A DNA stretch of 64,000 bases from Pseudomonas sp. HS6 (GCF_023375815.1 NZ_CP067412.1:4464001-4528000); one strand, 5' to 3'. Positions 1 to 10,328 are shown, numbered from the stretch's first letter. Numbers and translations are program-made. Notes: a model not told the origin generated them from the sequence alone.

Positions 1-35
1 TTATTGAACCCGTGGAGCTTGAGTTTGCTTTTCAC
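1..35 (-). CDS. speD: S-adenosylmethionine decarboxylase proenzyme, 5' end only
   Basis: Only the first 11 codons lie in the window; the rest runs off the left edge. Read from a GTG start on the minus strand they give MKSKLKLHGFN, which is the well-known N-terminus of the proteobacterial SpeD family (E. coli begins MKKLKLHGFNN). SpeD supplies decarboxylated AdoMet for spermidine synthesis. A purine-rich AGAGAG about ten bases upstream could be the ribosome binding site. The neighbouring osmC-vfr order matches that around speD in other pseudomonads. The gene is too short here to judge integrity. Confidence 0.8.
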   Translation of the reverse strand, partial: MKSKLKLHGFN

Positions 36-272
36 CGTTAAAAACTCTCTATGTATGCGGCCCGGCCGCGTGATCAAGCATGCCCGTCAAGTGCGAACAA
101 CGCACCTGCGTAGGACGGTTAACACCTCTTCGCGATGGCGATTTTGGTTATCTGTTCAGGCGGCTGACCCGTCGGTTGACCGATCACTGCCCTGAAAAAA
201 GTGGCGCATTATGCAGACGTCAGCGGGGGATCGCCAGAGTCTGCACTGCTTTTATGATAGTTGAATGTCGGC
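36..272. other. speD-osmC intergenic region
   Basis: These 237 bases hold no convincing gene. On the minus strand they lie between the osmC stop and the speD GTG start, so they should contain the speD promoter and leader. The small open frames here have no ribosome binding site or recognisable product. I see no clear terminator. Confidence 0.5.
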
Positions 273-695
273 TTAGCCGAGTTCGATGATTTCGTAGTCG
301 TGGGTGATCGCTACGCCGGCTGCGCCGAGCATGATCGAGGCCGAGCAATACTTCTCCGCCGACAGCTCGATGGCGCGTTTGACCTGAGCTTCTTTCAGGC
401 CACGGCCCTTGACCACGAAGTGCATGTGGATCTTGGTGAACACCTTCGGATCTTCGGTCGCGCGTTCGGCTTCCAGATAAGCTTCGCAGCTTTCAACCGC
501 CTGACGGGACTTCTTCAGGATGCTGACCACATCGAAATTGCTGCAACCGCCAACGCCCAGCAGGAGCATTTCCATCGGGCGAACACCCAGGTTACGACCA
601 CCGGCGTCCGGCGGACCGTCCATGACCACGACATGACCGCTGCCGGATTCGCCGAGGAACATGGCTTCGCCAGCCCATTGGATGCGTGCCTTCAT
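273..695 (-). CDS. OsmC family peroxide-reductase-like protein
   Basis: A 140-residue protein of the OsmC/Ohr superfamily, whose members reduce organic and inorganic hydroperoxides with a pair of cysteines. Both are visible: Cys51 in the GGCSNFD turn at the start of the central helix and Cys117 in EKYCSAS. The GGRNLGVRPMEMLL stretch before Cys51 is typical of the family. I chose the ATG at 695 (MKARIQW) over a TTG two codons upstream because it fits family N-termini. The gene is divergent from vfr, as in P. aeruginosa (PA0653). Its exact substrate cannot be told from sequence; it is closer to the YhfA-type OsmC group than to Ohr. Confidence 0.85.
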   Translation of the reverse strand: MKARIQWAGEAMFLGESGSGHVVVMDGPPDAGGRNLGVRPMEMLLLGVGGCSNFDVVSILKKSRQAVESCEAYLEAERATEDPKVFTKIHMHFVVKGRGLKEAQVKRAIELSAEKYCSASIMLGAAGVAITHDYEIIELG

Positions 696-931
696 CGCCA
701 AGACTCCACTGTAGAAAAAAGGGTCGCCAGCTTAGCACAGGGCCCTGCTTTGACTGCGAGCGGTGATCCTAGGATCGATGCCTTTACCGCGTAGGTAATT
801 TCTCGAATTTTCGACGAAGTGTCTGGTAAGCTGGCGCCAATTCACTGGCGCCTAGCCAGTATTTGTAGCGACCGCCTCAGCGCCTCATATAAAAACCAAA
901 TATAACCGTGCAGTCTTTTCGGGATACAACC

Positions 932-1576
932 ATGGTTGGTATTACCCCCACACCCAAAATCAAGAACCTCGACAAGCTGCTGATGCACTGCCAGCGCCGG
1001 CGCCATGCGGCCAAGAGCAACATCATCTGTGCCGGGGATCGCTCGGACACGCTGTACTTCATCATCCGCGGTTCGGTCACGATCCTGATCGAGGATGACG
1101 ACGGCCGCGAGATGATCATCGCTTACCTGAATGCCGGGGACTTCTTCGGTGAGCTGGGCCTGTTCGAACAGGCCGGTCAGGAACAGGAGCGCAGTGCCTG
1201 GGTGCGGGCCAAGGTCGAGTGCGAAGTCGCGGAAATCAGCTACGCCAAATTCCGTGAGTTGTCGCAGCAGGATCCAGACATTCTTTACGTACTCAGCGGA
1301 CAAATCGCACAACGCCTGCGCAACACCACGCGCAAGGTCGGCGATCTGGCGTTCTTCGACGTCACCGGCCGCGTAGCCCGCTGTCTGCTGGAGCTGTGCA
1401 AGCAACCCGATGCGATGACCCACCCGGACGGCATGCAGATCAAGGTGACGCGTCAGGAAATCGGGCGGATTGTCGGTTGCTCGCGGGAGATGGTCGGTCG
1501 CGTCCTCAAGGATCTTGAGGAACGCAACCTGGTGGATGTGAAAGGCAAGACCATGGTGGTCTTTGGCACACGCTGA
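932..1576 (+). CDS. vfr: cAMP-receptor-type global regulator Vfr
   Basis: A CRP/FNR family activator of 214 residues, the same length as P. aeruginosa Vfr and highly similar throughout (for example [17 protein letters not shown] and [11 protein letters not shown] of the cyclic nucleotide-binding barrel). The phosphate-binding FGELGLFE and [13 protein letters not shown] segments mark the cAMP pocket; the C-terminal winged helix contains [19 protein letters not shown] as recognition element. The ATG at 932 gives the MVGIT start matching the family; an upstream in-frame GTG at 908 is less likely. Vfr controls virulence, twitching motility and quorum sensing in P. aeruginosa; in fluorescent pseudomonads its regulon is less well known. 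Confidence 0.95.
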   Translation: MVGITPTPKIKNLDKLLMHCQRRRHAAKSNIICAGDRSDTLYFIIRGSVTILIEDDDGREMIIAYLNAGDFFGELGLFEQAGQEQERSAWVRAKVECEVAEISYAKFRELSQQDPDILYVLSGQIAQRLRNTTRKVGDLAFFDVTGRVARCLLELCKQPDAMTHPDGMQIKVTRQEIGRIVGCSREMVGRVLKDLEERNLVDVKGKTMVVFGTR

Positions 1577-1586
1577 GTGCTGAGGT

Positions 1587-2285
1587 TCAGCCGGCGTAGA
1601 TCTGCGCCAGCATTAAACGAAAGAGTTCATCGAGTCGCGCCAATGCATGGGGCGCCGGGAATTTCTCATGCAGTGCGATGTGGCTTGCAGCGCGCACCCG
1701 TTGCTCCAGGCCACACGCTTCATTGAAGCGATTGACCGCCGCGACCATCGATTCGCGCTCGTCATCCAGCAGCATCGCACCGTGCACCAATCCCACCGGG
1801 CGCTGCCCACCCTGACTCTGGCGCCAGCGCTGAGCGGTGCCGACCATCTTGCGGCCGTCGAGGTTGACGTTGAAACGACCGTCGCAGAAGGCGCCGTCGA
1901 TTTCACCCAGCGAAGACGTGCCACCCAACTCATCCAGCAACTCACAGATCGGATCACACAGACGCCGGTAACCGGTTTCGATGCGGTTCAGATCGCCTTC
2001 GCTGCGAGGCGGTGCGTAGACCAATGCAATGTTGATCGTCGAAGCGGATTGCGGAACAGGCTCACCACCGGTTTCACGCAGCAATACCGGCCAACCGGCA
2101 GCGGCGGAGACTTCACAGGCGTGATCGAATCCGGGGAGCCGGTTCAAGCGACGCGGCATGACCAGAGCACGATCACTGGGCTGCCAGAACAGCAGGCCGA
2201 ATTCGGCATCACCGGCGCAGACCGAGGCCAGCAGATCCTGCTCGGCTTGCAGGCCAGCTTCGATGGGCAGGGAAACTGGAGTCAT
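1587..2285 (-). CDS. Lipoate-protein ligase A-like (BPL/LplA/LipB domain) protein
   Basis: A 232-residue single-domain protein of the biotin/lipoate ligase fold. Family signatures seen are the RETGGEPVPQS loop (equivalent of the RRxGGGxVxH lipoyl-AMP loop, here without the usual His) and the KMVGTAQRW segment holding the invariant acyl-AMP-contacting lysine. It lacks the C-terminal accessory domain of E. coli LplA, so it could be a stand-alone ligase, a LipM/LipL-type amidotransferase, or have a different acyl substrate. It sits between vfr and trpC, convergent with vfr and 10 bases from its stop codon. No lipoate-dependent complex genes are adjacent. Confidence 0.7.
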   Translation of the reverse strand: MTPVSLPIEAGLQAEQDLLASVCAGDAEFGLLFWQPSDRALVMPRRLNRLPGFDHACEVSAAAGWPVLLRETGGEPVPQSASTINIALVYAPPRSEGDLNRIETGYRRLCDPICELLDELGGTSSLGEIDGAFCDGRFNVNLDGRKMVGTAQRWRQSQGGQRPVGLVHGAMLLDDERESMVAAVNRFNEACGLEQRVRAASHIALHEKFPAPHALARLDELFRLMLAQIYAG

Positions 2286-2330
2286 AAAGAAGTCCGTTAG
2301 ACGATCAGTCTGTGGTGAATCTTATGGCCT

Positions 2331-2399
2331 CTTCGCGGGCAAGCCCGCTCCCACATTAGGAGAGCATTTCTCCTGTGGGAGCGGGCTTGCCCGCGAAAG
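2331..2399. repeat. REPIN: two REP sequences in inverted orientation
   Basis: Two copies of the Pseudomonas REP core (CGCGGGCAAGCCCGCTCCCACA and its reverse complement) face each other across a short AGGAGAG...CTCCT spacer, forming a long hairpin. This is the typical arrangement mobilised by RAYT transposases. It lies between the lplA-like gene and trpC, both on the minus strand; no RAYT gene is in the window. Confidence 0.9.
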
Positions 2400-2420
2400 A
2401 GTCGACTCGGTCTGAATGAA

Positions 2421-3257
2421 TCAGTCGAGGGTCGAACCGCTCACCGGAACGCCGCGCTCAGGGAAGAACAGACGTTGCAGTTCAATGCCCGGGCTTTCGG
2501 CGCGCATGAACGCTTCGCCCACCAAGAACGCGTAAACGTCGCTGATTTCCATCAGCTCGACATCGGCACGGTTGAGGATGCCGCTCTCGGTAATCACCAG
2601 ACGATCGCGTGGGATGCGCGGCAGCAAGTCGAGGGTGGTTTCCAGGCTCACGTCGAAGGTGTGCAGGTTGCGGTTGTTGACCCCGACCAGTGGCGTGTCG
2701 AGGGTTTTCAATGCGCGTTCCAGTTCATTGCCGTCGTGGACTTCCACCAGCACATCGAGACCGACGCCTTTGGCCACCGAAGCCAGCTCGGCCATTTTCA
2801 CGTCATCCAGCGCAGAGACGATCAGCAGCACGCAGTCGGCGCCCAGAGCGCGGGCTTCGACGATCTGGTACGGATCGATCATGAAGTCCTTGCGGATCAC
2901 CGGCAGCGAGCACGCCGCGCGGGCCTGTTGCAGGTAGGCATCGGCGCCCTGGAAGTAGTCGATATCAGTCAGTACCGACAGACAGGTCGCCCCGCCCTTC
3001 TCGTAGCTTTTAGCGATGTCGGCAGGAACGAAGTTCTCGCGGATCACGCCTTTGCTCGGCGAAGCCTTCTTGATTTCAGCGATAACGGCCGGTTGTTTCT
3101 TCTTGGCCTGCGCCAGCAAGGCACGGGCAAAACCGCGGGGTGCATCGGCCGCCTTGGCCAGACTTTCCAGCTCGCTCAGGCTCACACGGGCGCTACGCTC
3201 GGCGACTTCCTGAACCTTGCGGGCCAGAATGTTTTCCAGAACCGTCGGTACACTCAT
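2421..3257 (-). CDS. trpC: Indole-3-glycerol phosphate synthase
   Basis: A 278-residue TIM-barrel enzyme that closes the indole ring from CdRP in tryptophan synthesis. Diagnostic segments are [15 protein letters not shown] near the N-terminus (catalytic Lys/Glu), [24 protein letters not shown], and [11 protein letters not shown] with the late SESGI-type phosphate-binding turn (VITESGI). It starts at ATG 3257 and overlaps the trpD stop by four bases, so it is the last gene of trpGDC. No fused TrpF domain is present, as is usual for Pseudomonas. Confidence 0.97.
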   Translation of the reverse strand: MSVPTVLENILARKVQEVAERSARVSLSELESLAKAADAPRGFARALLAQAKKKQPAVIAEIKKASPSKGVIRENFVPADIAKSYEKGGATCLSVLTDIDYFQGADAYLQQARAACSLPVIRKDFMIDPYQIVEARALGADCVLLIVSALDDVKMAELASVAKGVGLDVLVEVHDGNELERALKTLDTPLVGVNNRNLHTFDVSLETTLDLLPRIPRDRLVITESGILNRADVELMEISDVYAFLVGEAFMRAESPGIELQRLFFPERGVPVSGSTLD

Positions 3258-4303
3258 CCCTCATTCTCCACTTTGAATACCGCGGTAAAGGCACCCAACT
3301 CCTCGAGTTTTTCCCGAGCGAGGCCGGTGTGCAGAGCGTCGTGGGCAAGTGCCACGCCTTCTTTCAGACTTGTTGCCAGATCGGCGGCGTACAACGCCGC
3401 ACCGGCATTGAGCACGATCATTTCGGCAGCCTTCTGGCCGTTCTCGGTCTTGCGCTTGCCCAGCGCGTCGCGAATCAGTGCCAGCGAAGCTTCCGGACCT
3501 TCGACCGACAGGCCGTGCAGACTCTGGCTCTTCATGCCCAGATCTTCCGGCTCGACCCAATATTCGGTGATCTCGTTGTTCTTCAGCTCGGCCACAAAAG
3601 TCGGTGCAGCAAGGCTGAATTCGTCCAGACCGTCCTTCGAATGCACCACCAGCACATGTTTGCTGCCCAGACGCTGCAAGACTTCGGCCAATGGCCGGCA
3701 CAGAGCCTGAGTGAATACGCCGACTACCTGATGTTTAACGCCGGCCGGATTCGTAAGCGGGCCGAGCATGTTGAACAGGGTACGCAGGCCGAGGTCGCGG
3801 CGCGGGCCGGCGGCGTATTTCATGGCTTTGTGGTGAGTCTGGGCGAACATGAAACCGATGCCGACGTTGTCGATGCAACGCGCCACCTGAACCGGGGTCA
3901 GGTTGAGGTAGATCCCGGCAGCTTCCAGCAGGTCGGCGCTGCCGCTCTTGCCCGACACCGCACGGTTGCCATGTTTGGCCACGGTGCAGCCGGCAGCAGC
4001 AACGACAAAGGAGGAAGCGGTGGACACGTTGAAGATGTTCGCGCCGTCACCGCCGGTGCCGACCACATCGACCACGCCGTCGAGGGTCTTGAGTTCGACC
4101 TGCTCGGCCAGCTCGCGCATCACCGACACCGCGCCGACGATCTCGTCGATGCTTTCGCTCTTCATGCGCATGGCCATCATGAACGCGCCGATCTGCGCGT
4201 CCGTGCATTGGCCGGTCATGATTTCGCGCATTACATCGCGCATTTCATCGGTGCTGAGGTCGAGGTGATCGACGATACGGCTCAGGGCTGACTTGATATT
4301 CAT
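3254..4303 (-). CDS. trpD: Anthranilate phosphoribosyltransferase
   Basis: A 349-residue TrpD that attaches phosphoribosyl from PRPP to anthranilate. The PRPP loop [17 protein letters not shown] and the anthranilate/phosphate segment [19 protein letters not shown] are intact, as are GPLTNPA and the metal-binding region near DGLDE. It is translationally coupled to trpC by a four-base overlap and follows trpG after a 9-base gap. There is no sign of fusion to a glutaminase domain. Confidence 0.97.
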   Translation of the reverse strand: MNIKSALSRIVDHLDLSTDEMRDVMREIMTGQCTDAQIGAFMMAMRMKSESIDEIVGAVSVMRELAEQVELKTLDGVVDVVGTGGDGANIFNVSTASSFVVAAAGCTVAKHGNRAVSGKSGSADLLEAAGIYLNLTPVQVARCIDNVGIGFMFAQTHHKAMKYAAGPRRDLGLRTLFNMLGPLTNPAGVKHQVVGVFTQALCRPLAEVLQRLGSKHVLVVHSKDGLDEFSLAAPTFVAELKNNEITEYWVEPEDLGMKSQSLHGLSVEGPEASLALIRDALGKRKTENGQKAAEMIVLNAGAALYAADLATSLKEGVALAHDALHTGLAREKLEELGAFTAVFKVENEG

Positions 4304-4312
4304 GGAGAGTCC

Positions 4313-4906
4313 TTAGCGCGTGCCGCCGGTTTGTTTGAGGAAGTTGGCGAACAGCTCATGGCCCTGCTCGGTAAGGATCGATTCCGGGTGGAACTGTACG
4401 CCCTCGATGTTCAGGGTCTTGTGGCGCAGGCCCATGATTTCATCGACCGAGCCGTCATCATGCTGAGTCCACGCGGTCAGCTCCAGGCAATCGGGCAAGG
4501 TCTCGTGCTTGACGATCAGGGAATGATAGCGGGTGACGGTCAGCGGACGATTCAGGCCGGCAAATACGCCCTTGTCCTCGTGGAATACCGGGCTAGTCTT
4601 ACCGTGCATCACTTGCCGGGCACGTACCACATCACCGCCAAAGGCCTGGCCGATGGACTGGTGGCCGAGGCAGACGCCGAGGATCGGCAGCTTGCCGGCG
4701 AAGTGCTTGATGGCTTCGATGGAGATACCGGCTTCGGTCGGCGTGCACGGACCGGGGGACACCACGATTCGTTCCGGGTTGAGCGCTTCGATTTCGGCGA
4801 TGGTCAGTTCGTCGTTGCGCACGACCTTGACCTCGGCACCCAGCTCGCCAAGGTATTGCACAACGTTGTAAGTAAAGGAGTCGTAGTTGTCGATCATCAG
4901 CAACAT
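4313..4906 (-). CDS. trpG: Anthranilate synthase glutaminase subunit
   Basis: A 197-residue class I glutamine amidotransferase that supplies ammonia to TrpE. The nucleophile is Cys79 in ILGVCLGHQ and the His-Glu pair is in GVQFHPES near the C-terminus. The N-terminus [14 protein letters not shown] identifies the correct ATG at 4906; the open frame continues upstream to a TTG at 5014 but that extension has no family similarity. It is the first gene of trpGDC and is preceded by a short Trp-rich leader ORF about 160 bases upstream. TrpG may also serve p-aminobenzoate synthesis in some bacteria. Confidence 0.96.
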   Translation of the reverse strand: MLLMIDNYDSFTYNVVQYLGELGAEVKVVRNDELTIAEIEALNPERIVVSPGPCTPTEAGISIEAIKHFAGKLPILGVCLGHQSIGQAFGGDVVRARQVMHGKTSPVFHEDKGVFAGLNRPLTVTRYHSLIVKHETLPDCLELTAWTQHDDGSVDEIMGLRHKTLNIEGVQFHPESILTEQGHELFANFLKQTGGTR

Positions 4907-5066
4907 GGCGTTTCGAACCTCTTGAATTCTGACTTGGAAACAGCCTTCGGATGACTTGCCAGGACGCTGCACGATGTCGGACGCACAAATGGCGACGGCA
5001 AAGCGGCATTTCAAACGGGCAAGGAAGGCAAAGCGATACAGATCCGGCGGGGCCGGCAGAAAAGAT

Positions 5067-5153
5067 TCAGGCGCGCCAACGCCAGCGGGCGTGTGCCTTG
5101 ATGACTTGATCCAGGAGTTTGCTGGTGATCAACACGGGGAAGGTCTCGTTCAT
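5067..5153 (-). CDS. Putative trp leader peptide upstream of trpGDC
   Basis: A 28-codon ORF reading [12 protein letters not shown]...HARWRWRA on the minus strand, ending 160 bases before trpG. Its end, VIKA(H)ARWRWRA then TGA, is nearly the same as the end of gph just upstream of trpE ([15 protein letters not shown]), and the DNA around GGCGCGCCAACGCCAGCGG is shared. Two Trp codons three residues apart, close to the stop, are the hallmark of a ribosome-stalling leader. A GC-rich hairpin (CCGGC/GCCGG, 5044-5056) follows the stop. This supports attenuation control by charged tRNA-Trp; I cannot identify a classical U-tract terminator. Confidence 0.65.
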   Translation of the reverse strand: MNETFPVLITSKLLDQVIKAHARWRWRA

Positions 5154-5309
5154 ACGTTCCCGCACAGTAACTTAGCTGGGCAGAGCGTGCAATATGGCCA
5201 GGCCTGACGGGGGGAAAACTATGGGAGGGTTGACGACCGATGGCAAAACGCCGGAAGTTTTTGGTACTGTCGTTTCGTTCCATACAACAATAAATAAACG
5301 GACTTGCTC

Positions 5310-7220
5310 ATGATCAAACAAACGTTGTTTGTACCGCTTGCCGGATGCCTGCTCGCGATGGCCTGCGCCCAGGCGAATGCTGCGCCCAATCCTTATTCGA
5401 ATTTCGTTGTCTTCGGCGACAGCCTCAGCGACGCCGGGACATTTTCCGACCCAGGCGGTCCGGCCGGATCAGGCAAGCGCTTCACCAACCGCACCGGCCC
5501 GAACTACCAGGACGGCAGCGGGGAGTTCTACTCGCTGAACGCCACCCAATTGATCGGCGGCCGACTGGGTTTCTCGCCAAATCAGACCGCTTCCGCTGAT
5601 TCGGCGGTACGCGCCGGCCAGGGTTTGCCCGACGGCAACAACTGGGCCGTTGGCGGCTATCGTACCGACCAGATTCTCGACTCGATCACCACCACGTCCG
5701 CCAGCGGTGAACGCACACGTGCCGGTTATTTGCCGTCGAACGGTTTCCGGGCTGACCCCAATGCACTCTATTACCTGACCGGGGGCGGCAACGACTTCCT
5801 TCAGGGGCGCGTTACCAGCCTCCCTCAAGCCAATGCTGCCGCCGACCGACTGGTCGACAGCGTACGTACATTGCAAGGTGCCGGCGCCCGCTACATCATG
5901 GTCTGGCTGCTGCCGGACATCGGCCTGACACCGGCCATCAACGGCTCGCCGCTGCAGAGCTTCACGTCGCAACTGAGCGCCCAGTTCAACACCGAACTGG
6001 TGAGCCAACTGCAGACAGTCAACGCCAACGTCATCCCGCTGAACATTCCGGTCCTGCTCAAGGAAGCGTTTGCCAATCCGGCACAGTTCGGCCTGGCCAC
6101 CGATCAGAATCTGGTCGCTACCTGCTTCAGCGGCGATGGCTGTACCGAGAATGCCCGGTACGGGATCAACAGCGCCACGCCGGATCCGACCAAGCTGATC
6201 TACAACGACTCGGTGCACCCGACCGAAGCCGGGCAACGGTTGATTGCCGATTACGCCTACTCGTTGCTGGCTGCTCCATGGGAACTGACCCTGCTGCCGG
6301 AAATGGCCCAGGGCACGTTGCGCGCGCATCAGGATGAACTGCGCAATCAATGGCTGGCCGACTGGGAAAACTGGCAAGGCGTTGGCCAATGGCGAGCGAT
6401 CGTCTCCGCTGGCGGCCAGCATCAGGACTTCGATGACCAGCACGCCGGGGCAAGTGCCGATGGCAATGGCTACAACCTGAACATCGGTGGCAGCTACCGC
6501 CTCGACGACGCCTGGCGCGTGGGTGTGGCGGCAGGTTTCTATCACCAGAAAATCGAAGCCGGCGACAACGACTCCGAGTACAAACTCAACTCCTACATGG
6601 GCACCGCGTTCGCCCAGTACCAGCAAAACCGTTGGTGGGGTGACTTGGCTGTTACCGCCGGACATCTGGACTACGACAGCCTGAAGCGCAAGTTCCAACT
6701 CGGGATCAACGAACGTGGCGAGAAAGGCGACACCGACGGCTACGTACTGGCCATCGGCGGCCGCGTCGGCTACGACATCGCACCAGAAGCCAGCAGCCCA
6801 TGGCACCTGTCGCCATTCGTCAGCGCCGACTTCGGCAAGGTGGAAGTCGACGGCTACTCGGAAAAAGGCGCGGACGCTACAGCGCTGACCTTCGATGACC
6901 AGTCGCGCAACTCCCGCCGTCTCGGCCTCGGCATCCAGGGCAAATACCAGATCACCGCACAGACTCAGGTGTTCGGTGAATTCGCCCACGAGCGCGAGTA
7001 CAACGACGACGCTCAGGATCTGACGATGAACCTCAACAGCCTGCCGAACAATCGTTACACCCTGGAAGGCTATACACCGCAAACCAACCTGAACCGTTTG
7101 AACCTGGGCGTCAGCCACAACCTCACCAAGGAAGTGGCCCTGCGCGCCAGCTACAACATTCGCAAGGATGACGACTTTACCCAGCAAGGGGTCAATGTTG
7201 GTGTAAGTCTCGACTTCTGA
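5310..7220 (+). CDS. estA: Autotransporter GDSL esterase EstA
   Basis: A 636-residue outer-membrane lipase/esterase. Residues 1-24 form a Sec signal peptide (cleavage after AQANA). The GDSL passenger follows, with catalytic Ser38 in FGDSLSDAG (Ser14 of the mature protein, as in P. aeruginosa EstA), the oxyanion GGGND block and the Asp/His pair in [10 protein letters not shown]. Roughly residues 345-636 are a 12-strand autotransporter barrel ending in a terminal Phe (GVSLDF). I use ATG 5310 (MIKQTLF). In P. aeruginosa EstA is needed for rhamnolipid production and motility. The gene is divergent from trpG and convergent with trpE. Confidence 0.95.
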   Translation: MIKQTLFVPLAGCLLAMACAQANAAPNPYSNFVVFGDSLSDAGTFSDPGGPAGSGKRFTNRTGPNYQDGSGEFYSLNATQLIGGRLGFSPNQTASADSAVRAGQGLPDGNNWAVGGYRTDQILDSITTTSASGERTRAGYLPSNGFRADPNALYYLTGGGNDFLQGRVTSLPQANAAADRLVDSVRTLQGAGARYIMVWLLPDIGLTPAINGSPLQSFTSQLSAQFNTELVSQLQTVNANVIPLNIPVLLKEAFANPAQFGLATDQNLVATCFSGDGCTENARYGINSATPDPTKLIYNDSVHPTEAGQRLIADYAYSLLAAPWELTLLPEMAQGTLRAHQDELRNQWLADWENWQGVGQWRAIVSAGGQHQDFDDQHAGASADGNGYNLNIGGSYRLDDAWRVGVAAGFYHQKIEAGDNDSEYKLNSYMGTAFAQYQQNRWWGDLAVTAGHLDYDSLKRKFQLGINERGEKGDTDGYVLAIGGRVGYDIAPEASSPWHLSPFVSADFGKVEVDGYSEKGADATALTFDDQSRNSRRLGLGIQGKYQITAQTQVFGEFAHEREYNDDAQDLTMNLNSLPNNRYTLEGYTPQTNLNRLNLGVSHNLTKEVALRASYNIRKDDDFTQQGVNVGVSLDF

Positions 7221-7232
7221 TCAGTCGGCAAT

Positions 7233-7269
7233 AAAAAACGCGGCGCCCTCACAGGCGCCGCGTTTTTTT
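7233..7269. terminator. Bidirectional terminator between estA and trpE
   Basis: A perfect GC-rich stem (CGCGGCGCC / GGCGCCGCG, loop CTCACA) is flanked by AAAAAA on the left and TTTTTTT on the right, so it can stop transcripts from both convergent genes. Confidence 0.93.
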
Positions 7270-7285
7270 ATGGCTGAATCCCCTA

Positions 7286-8767
7286 TCACTCAGTCGGGGT
7301 TTGCTCGGCCAGTGCAACAGCGCGGAACATCGCGCGGCGCTTGTTGATGGTTTCTTCCCATTCCAGTGCCGGCACCGAGTCGGCAACGATACCGCCACCG
7401 GCCTGCACGTGCAGCTCGCCGTTCTTGATCACTGCGGTGCGAATCGCAATCGCGGTGTCCATGTTGCCGTTCCAGGCGAAGTAACCGACAGCGCCGCCAT
7501 ACACGCCACGCTTGACCGGCTCCAGTTCGTCGATGATTTCCATCGCTCGGATCTTCGGTGCGCCGGACAAGGTGCCCGCCGGCAAAATCGCCCGCAGTGC
7601 ATCCATGGCGGTCAGGCCGGACTTCAACTGACCGGTAACGTTGGACACGATGTGCATCACGTTGGAATAACGCTCGATGACCATTTTCTCGGTGAGCTTC
7701 ACCGAACCGATTTCCGAAACACGCCCGGTGTCATTGCGACCGAGGTCGATCAACATCAAGTGCTCGGCGATCTCCTTGTCGTCGGACAGCAGGTCTTCTT
7801 CCAGCGCCACGTCGGCCTCTTCGGTGGCCCCGCGAGGACGGGTGCCGGCAATCGGGCGCACGGTGATCAGGTTGTCTTCGACCCGCACCAGCACTTCCGG
7901 CGAACTGCCGACGACGTGGAAATCGCCGAAGTTGAAGAAGTACATGTACGGCGTCGGATTGAAGCAACGCAGCGCGCGGTACAGATCGATCGGCGCAGCC
8001 TTGAAGTCGATCGACATGCGCTGGGACGGCACGACCTGCATGCAGTCCCCGGCGAGGATGTATTCCTTGATGGTGTCGACGGCTTTTTCGTAGTCGTCCT
8101 GGGTGAAACTGGAGCGGAACACCGGCTCGGCCGCCTGCTGTTTGCTGAAGTCCAGGCCACGGCGCGGGGTAATCGGCTGACGCAGTTTTTCCAGCAGTTG
8201 CTGCAGTTGCGCCTGACCCTGCTCGTAGGCATCGGCCTGCGCCGGATCGGCCAGCACGATCGCGTGCATCTTGCCGGCGAGGTTGTCGAACACCACCACC
8301 GCATCGGAGACCATCAGCAGAATGTCCGGCACGCCCAGCGGATCCGGGTTCGGGCATTTGCCGAGACGCTTCTCTACATAACGCACGCAGTCGTAACCGA
8401 AGTAACCCACCAGGCCGCCGTTGAAACGCGGAAGACCGGCAATGGTCGGCACGTTGTAGCGGGCCTTGAAGGTTTCGACGAAGGCCAGCGGGTCTTCGAC
8501 GTCGTGGCTTTCGGTCTCGACGCCATCGACGGTGATGCTGACGTGATGATCGTGAACCCGCAGCACGGTGCGGCACGGCAGGCCGATGATCGAGTAACGG
8601 CCCCATTTCTCGCCACCCTGCACCGATTCGAGCAGGTAGGAGTTCGGCTGGTCAGCCAGTTTCAGGTAGATCGACAGCGGTGTGTCGAAGTCGGCCAGGG
8701 TTTCGCAGGCCAGCGGGATGCGGTTGTAGCCTTCAGCGGCCAGACGCAGGAATTCTTCGCGGATCAT
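7286..8767 (-). CDS. trpE: Anthranilate synthase component I
   Basis: A 493-residue chorismate-utilising enzyme that forms anthranilate with TrpG. The tryptophan feedback site is seen at [15 protein letters not shown] (residues about 43-58) and the catalytic half contains [13 protein letters not shown] ([10 protein letters not shown]), [16 protein letters not shown] and [12 protein letters not shown]. It is separated from its partner trpG by estA, as is common in Pseudomonas where trpE and trpGDC are distinct units. It lies 71 bases downstream of gph, whose final codons act as a candidate leader peptide. Confidence 0.97.
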   Translation of the reverse strand: MIREEFLRLAAEGYNRIPLACETLADFDTPLSIYLKLADQPNSYLLESVQGGEKWGRYSIIGLPCRTVLRVHDHHVSITVDGVETESHDVEDPLAFVETFKARYNVPTIAGLPRFNGGLVGYFGYDCVRYVEKRLGKCPNPDPLGVPDILLMVSDAVVVFDNLAGKMHAIVLADPAQADAYEQGQAQLQQLLEKLRQPITPRRGLDFSKQQAAEPVFRSSFTQDDYEKAVDTIKEYILAGDCMQVVPSQRMSIDFKAAPIDLYRALRCFNPTPYMYFFNFGDFHVVGSSPEVLVRVEDNLITVRPIAGTRPRGATEEADVALEEDLLSDDKEIAEHLMLIDLGRNDTGRVSEIGSVKLTEKMVIERYSNVMHIVSNVTGQLKSGLTAMDALRAILPAGTLSGAPKIRAMEIIDELEPVKRGVYGGAVGYFAWNGNMDTAIAIRTAVIKNGELHVQAGGGIVADSVPALEWEETINKRRAMFRAVALAEQTPTE

Positions 8768-8814
8768 AGGGTGCCTCGTGGTGTGAGGTGCAAATCAGTC
8801 AGGTGTGCAAACGC

Positions 8815-8883
8815 GCCGGCAGGCCGGCCAGGAACAAGTCAGGCGCGCCAACGCCAGCGGGCCAGGGCCTTGATGACTTTCAT
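8815..8883 (-). promoter_or_regulatory. Candidate trpE attenuator: Trp-rich end of gph plus following hairpin
   Basis: The last 14 codons of gph read [14 protein letters not shown] followed by TGA, and could be translated either as the tail of Gph or from the internal ATG at 8883. They match the end of the leader ORF before trpGDC. Just after the stop is a palindromic GCCGGC-AG-GCCGGC hairpin (8815-8828), and the leader end CGCGCC can alternatively pair with GGCGCG next to it. This mutually exclusive pairing is what an attenuator needs, but there is only a short T stretch, so the termination mechanism is inferred. Confidence 0.5.
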
Positions 8884-9657
8884 CCAGAGTTTGCGGGTGA
8901 CCACCACGATGGCGTTTCCAGAAGGGGATTGAGAAGCGTCGGGCAACGTTATCTCAGCGGCCGTATCCAGGCAACCGGGAATTAGCTTGCGCAGATCGTC
9001 GATCACCAGTGCCGGGGATTCCTCGGCAATCGGCCGGCCATGATTGTAGCCATAACTCAGCGCAACACATTTGACCCCCGCCGCTTTCGCCGCCAGCACG
9101 TCGCTGCGCGAATCGCCAACGAACAGCGATTGCGAGGCCGGAATGCCGGACATCTTCATGACGAAGAACAGCGCCGCCGGATCGGGCTTCTTCTGCGGCA
9201 GGGTGTCGCCGCCGATGATCCACTTGAAATAGCGGCCGATCTTCATCTGATCCAGCAGCGGCGCAACGAAACGCTCCGGTTTGTTGGTGATCAGCGCCAT
9301 GGCCACGCCCTGCTTGTGCAGCCATTTCAGGGTGTCGCGCACGCCGGGATAGACCACGGTCAGCTCATGGCTGGCGCCGTAGGCTTCCATGAACACCTCC
9401 AGCGCATGCTCGGCTTCGACGTCATCCACGGCGGTATGATCGATGCCGCCCGCCAGCGCCCGACGCACCAGCACCGGCGCACCGTTGCCGACCCACTCGC
9501 GCACCGACTCGATACCGGCAGGCTTGCGCCCGAGGGAGAGCAGCATGTTATCCACCGCCGCCGCCAGGTCGGGTACCGAGTCGATCAGCGTGCCATCCAG
9601 ATCGAACATCACCAACCGCGGCAGTTGCCCCGGGAACAGCTGCTCAAATCCGCTCAT
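8839..9657 (-). CDS. gph: Phosphoglycolate phosphatase (HAD family)
   Basis: A 272-residue HAD hydrolase that removes 2-phosphoglycolate. Motif I is DLDGTL with nucleophile Asp19 and acid/base Asp21; motif II is ALITNKPE, motif III KPDP with the Lys, and motif IV VGDSRSD. It starts inside rpe (four-base ATGA overlap) and is transcribed with rpe and trpE. About 40 residues past the normal HAD end (from TLPDASQS on) look like an extension; its last residues are the Trp-rich leader discussed for trpE. P. aeruginosa PA0608 has the same 272-residue length and the same tail. Confidence 0.93.
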   Translation of the reverse strand: MSGFEQLFPGQLPRLVMFDLDGTLIDSVPDLAAAVDNMLLSLGRKPAGIESVREWVGNGAPVLVRRALAGGIDHTAVDDVEAEHALEVFMEAYGASHELTVVYPGVRDTLKWLHKQGVAMALITNKPERFVAPLLDQMKIGRYFKWIIGGDTLPQKKPDPAALFFVMKMSGIPASQSLFVGDSRSDVLAAKAAGVKCVALSYGYNHGRPIAEESPALVIDDLRKLIPGCLDTAAEITLPDASQSPSGNAIVVVTRKLWMKVIKALARWRWRA

Positions 9658-10328
9658 GGGCGGGCCAGCGCCAGTTCGGAACGCATCTTGTCGATGACTT
9701 CCTGATAGTTCGGCGCATTGAAGATCGCCGAGCCGGCGACAAAGGTGTCGGCGCCGGCAGCGGCGATTTCACGGATGTTGTTGACGTTGACGCCGCCGTC
9801 GATCTCCAGGCGGATGTCACGGCCCGAGGCATCGATGATCGCGCGCGCTTCGCGCAGCTTGTCGAGGGTGCCGGGGATGAACTTCTGCCCGCCGAAGCCC
9901 GGGTTGACGCTCATCAGCAAGACCATGTCGACCTTGTCGATCACGTACTTGAGTACGTCCAGCGGGGTCGCCGGGTTGAACACCAGGCCGGATTTGCAGC
10001 CGCCTTCACGGATCAGTTGCAGCGAACGATCGACGTGCAGCGTGGCTTCCGGGTGGAAGGTGATGTAGGTGGCGCCGGCCTCGATGAAGTCGCCGACGAT
10101 ACGATCCACCGGGCTGACCATCAGGTGCGCGTCGATCGGCGCGGTCACGCCGTACTTGCGCAACGCGGCGCAGACCATCGGGCCGATGGTCAGGTTCGGT
10201 ACGTAGTGGTTGTCCATGACATCGAAGTGGACGAAGTCGGCACCGGCGGCCAGAACATTGTCCACTTCCTCGCCCAGGCGGGCGAAGTCGGCGGAGAGAA
10301 TCGACGGAGCAATAACGAAGGGCTGCAT
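9654..10328 (-). CDS. rpe: Ribulose-phosphate 3-epimerase
   Basis: A 224-residue TIM-barrel epimerase interconverting ribulose-5-P and xylulose-5-P. Family signatures: [33 protein letters not shown] with metal-binding His/Asp, DAHLMV, and [14 protein letters not shown]. The start MQPFVIAPS at ATG 10328 fits the family; the frame stays open upstream but without similarity. First gene of rpe-gph-trpE. Confidence 0.96.
   Translation of the reverse strand: MQPFVIAPSILSADFARLGEEVDNVLAAGADFVHFDVMDNHYVPNLTIGPMVCAALRKYGVTAPIDAHLMVSPVDRIVGDFIEAGATYITFHPEATLHVDRSLQLIREGGCKSGLVFNPATPLDVLKYVIDKVDMVLLMSVNPGFGGQKFIPGTLDKLREARAIIDASGRDIRLEIDGGVNVNNIREIAAAGADTFVAGSAIFNAPNYQEVIDKMRSELALARP

Noticed and set aside
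2331..2399. CRISPR-like array or terminator reading of the REP pairs
   Set aside because: There are only two inverted units with no regular direct-repeat spacing, no T tract and no cas genes; the core matches Pseudomonas REP.
2475..3710. Long plus-strand frame opposite trpC and trpD
   Set aside because: It is the antisense shadow of clearly conserved genes in a high-GC genome.
5011..5283. 90-codon minus-strand frame upstream of trpG
   Set aside because: A different frame over the same bases contains the Trp-rich leader peptide, which has a paralogue before trpE; the longer frame has no support.
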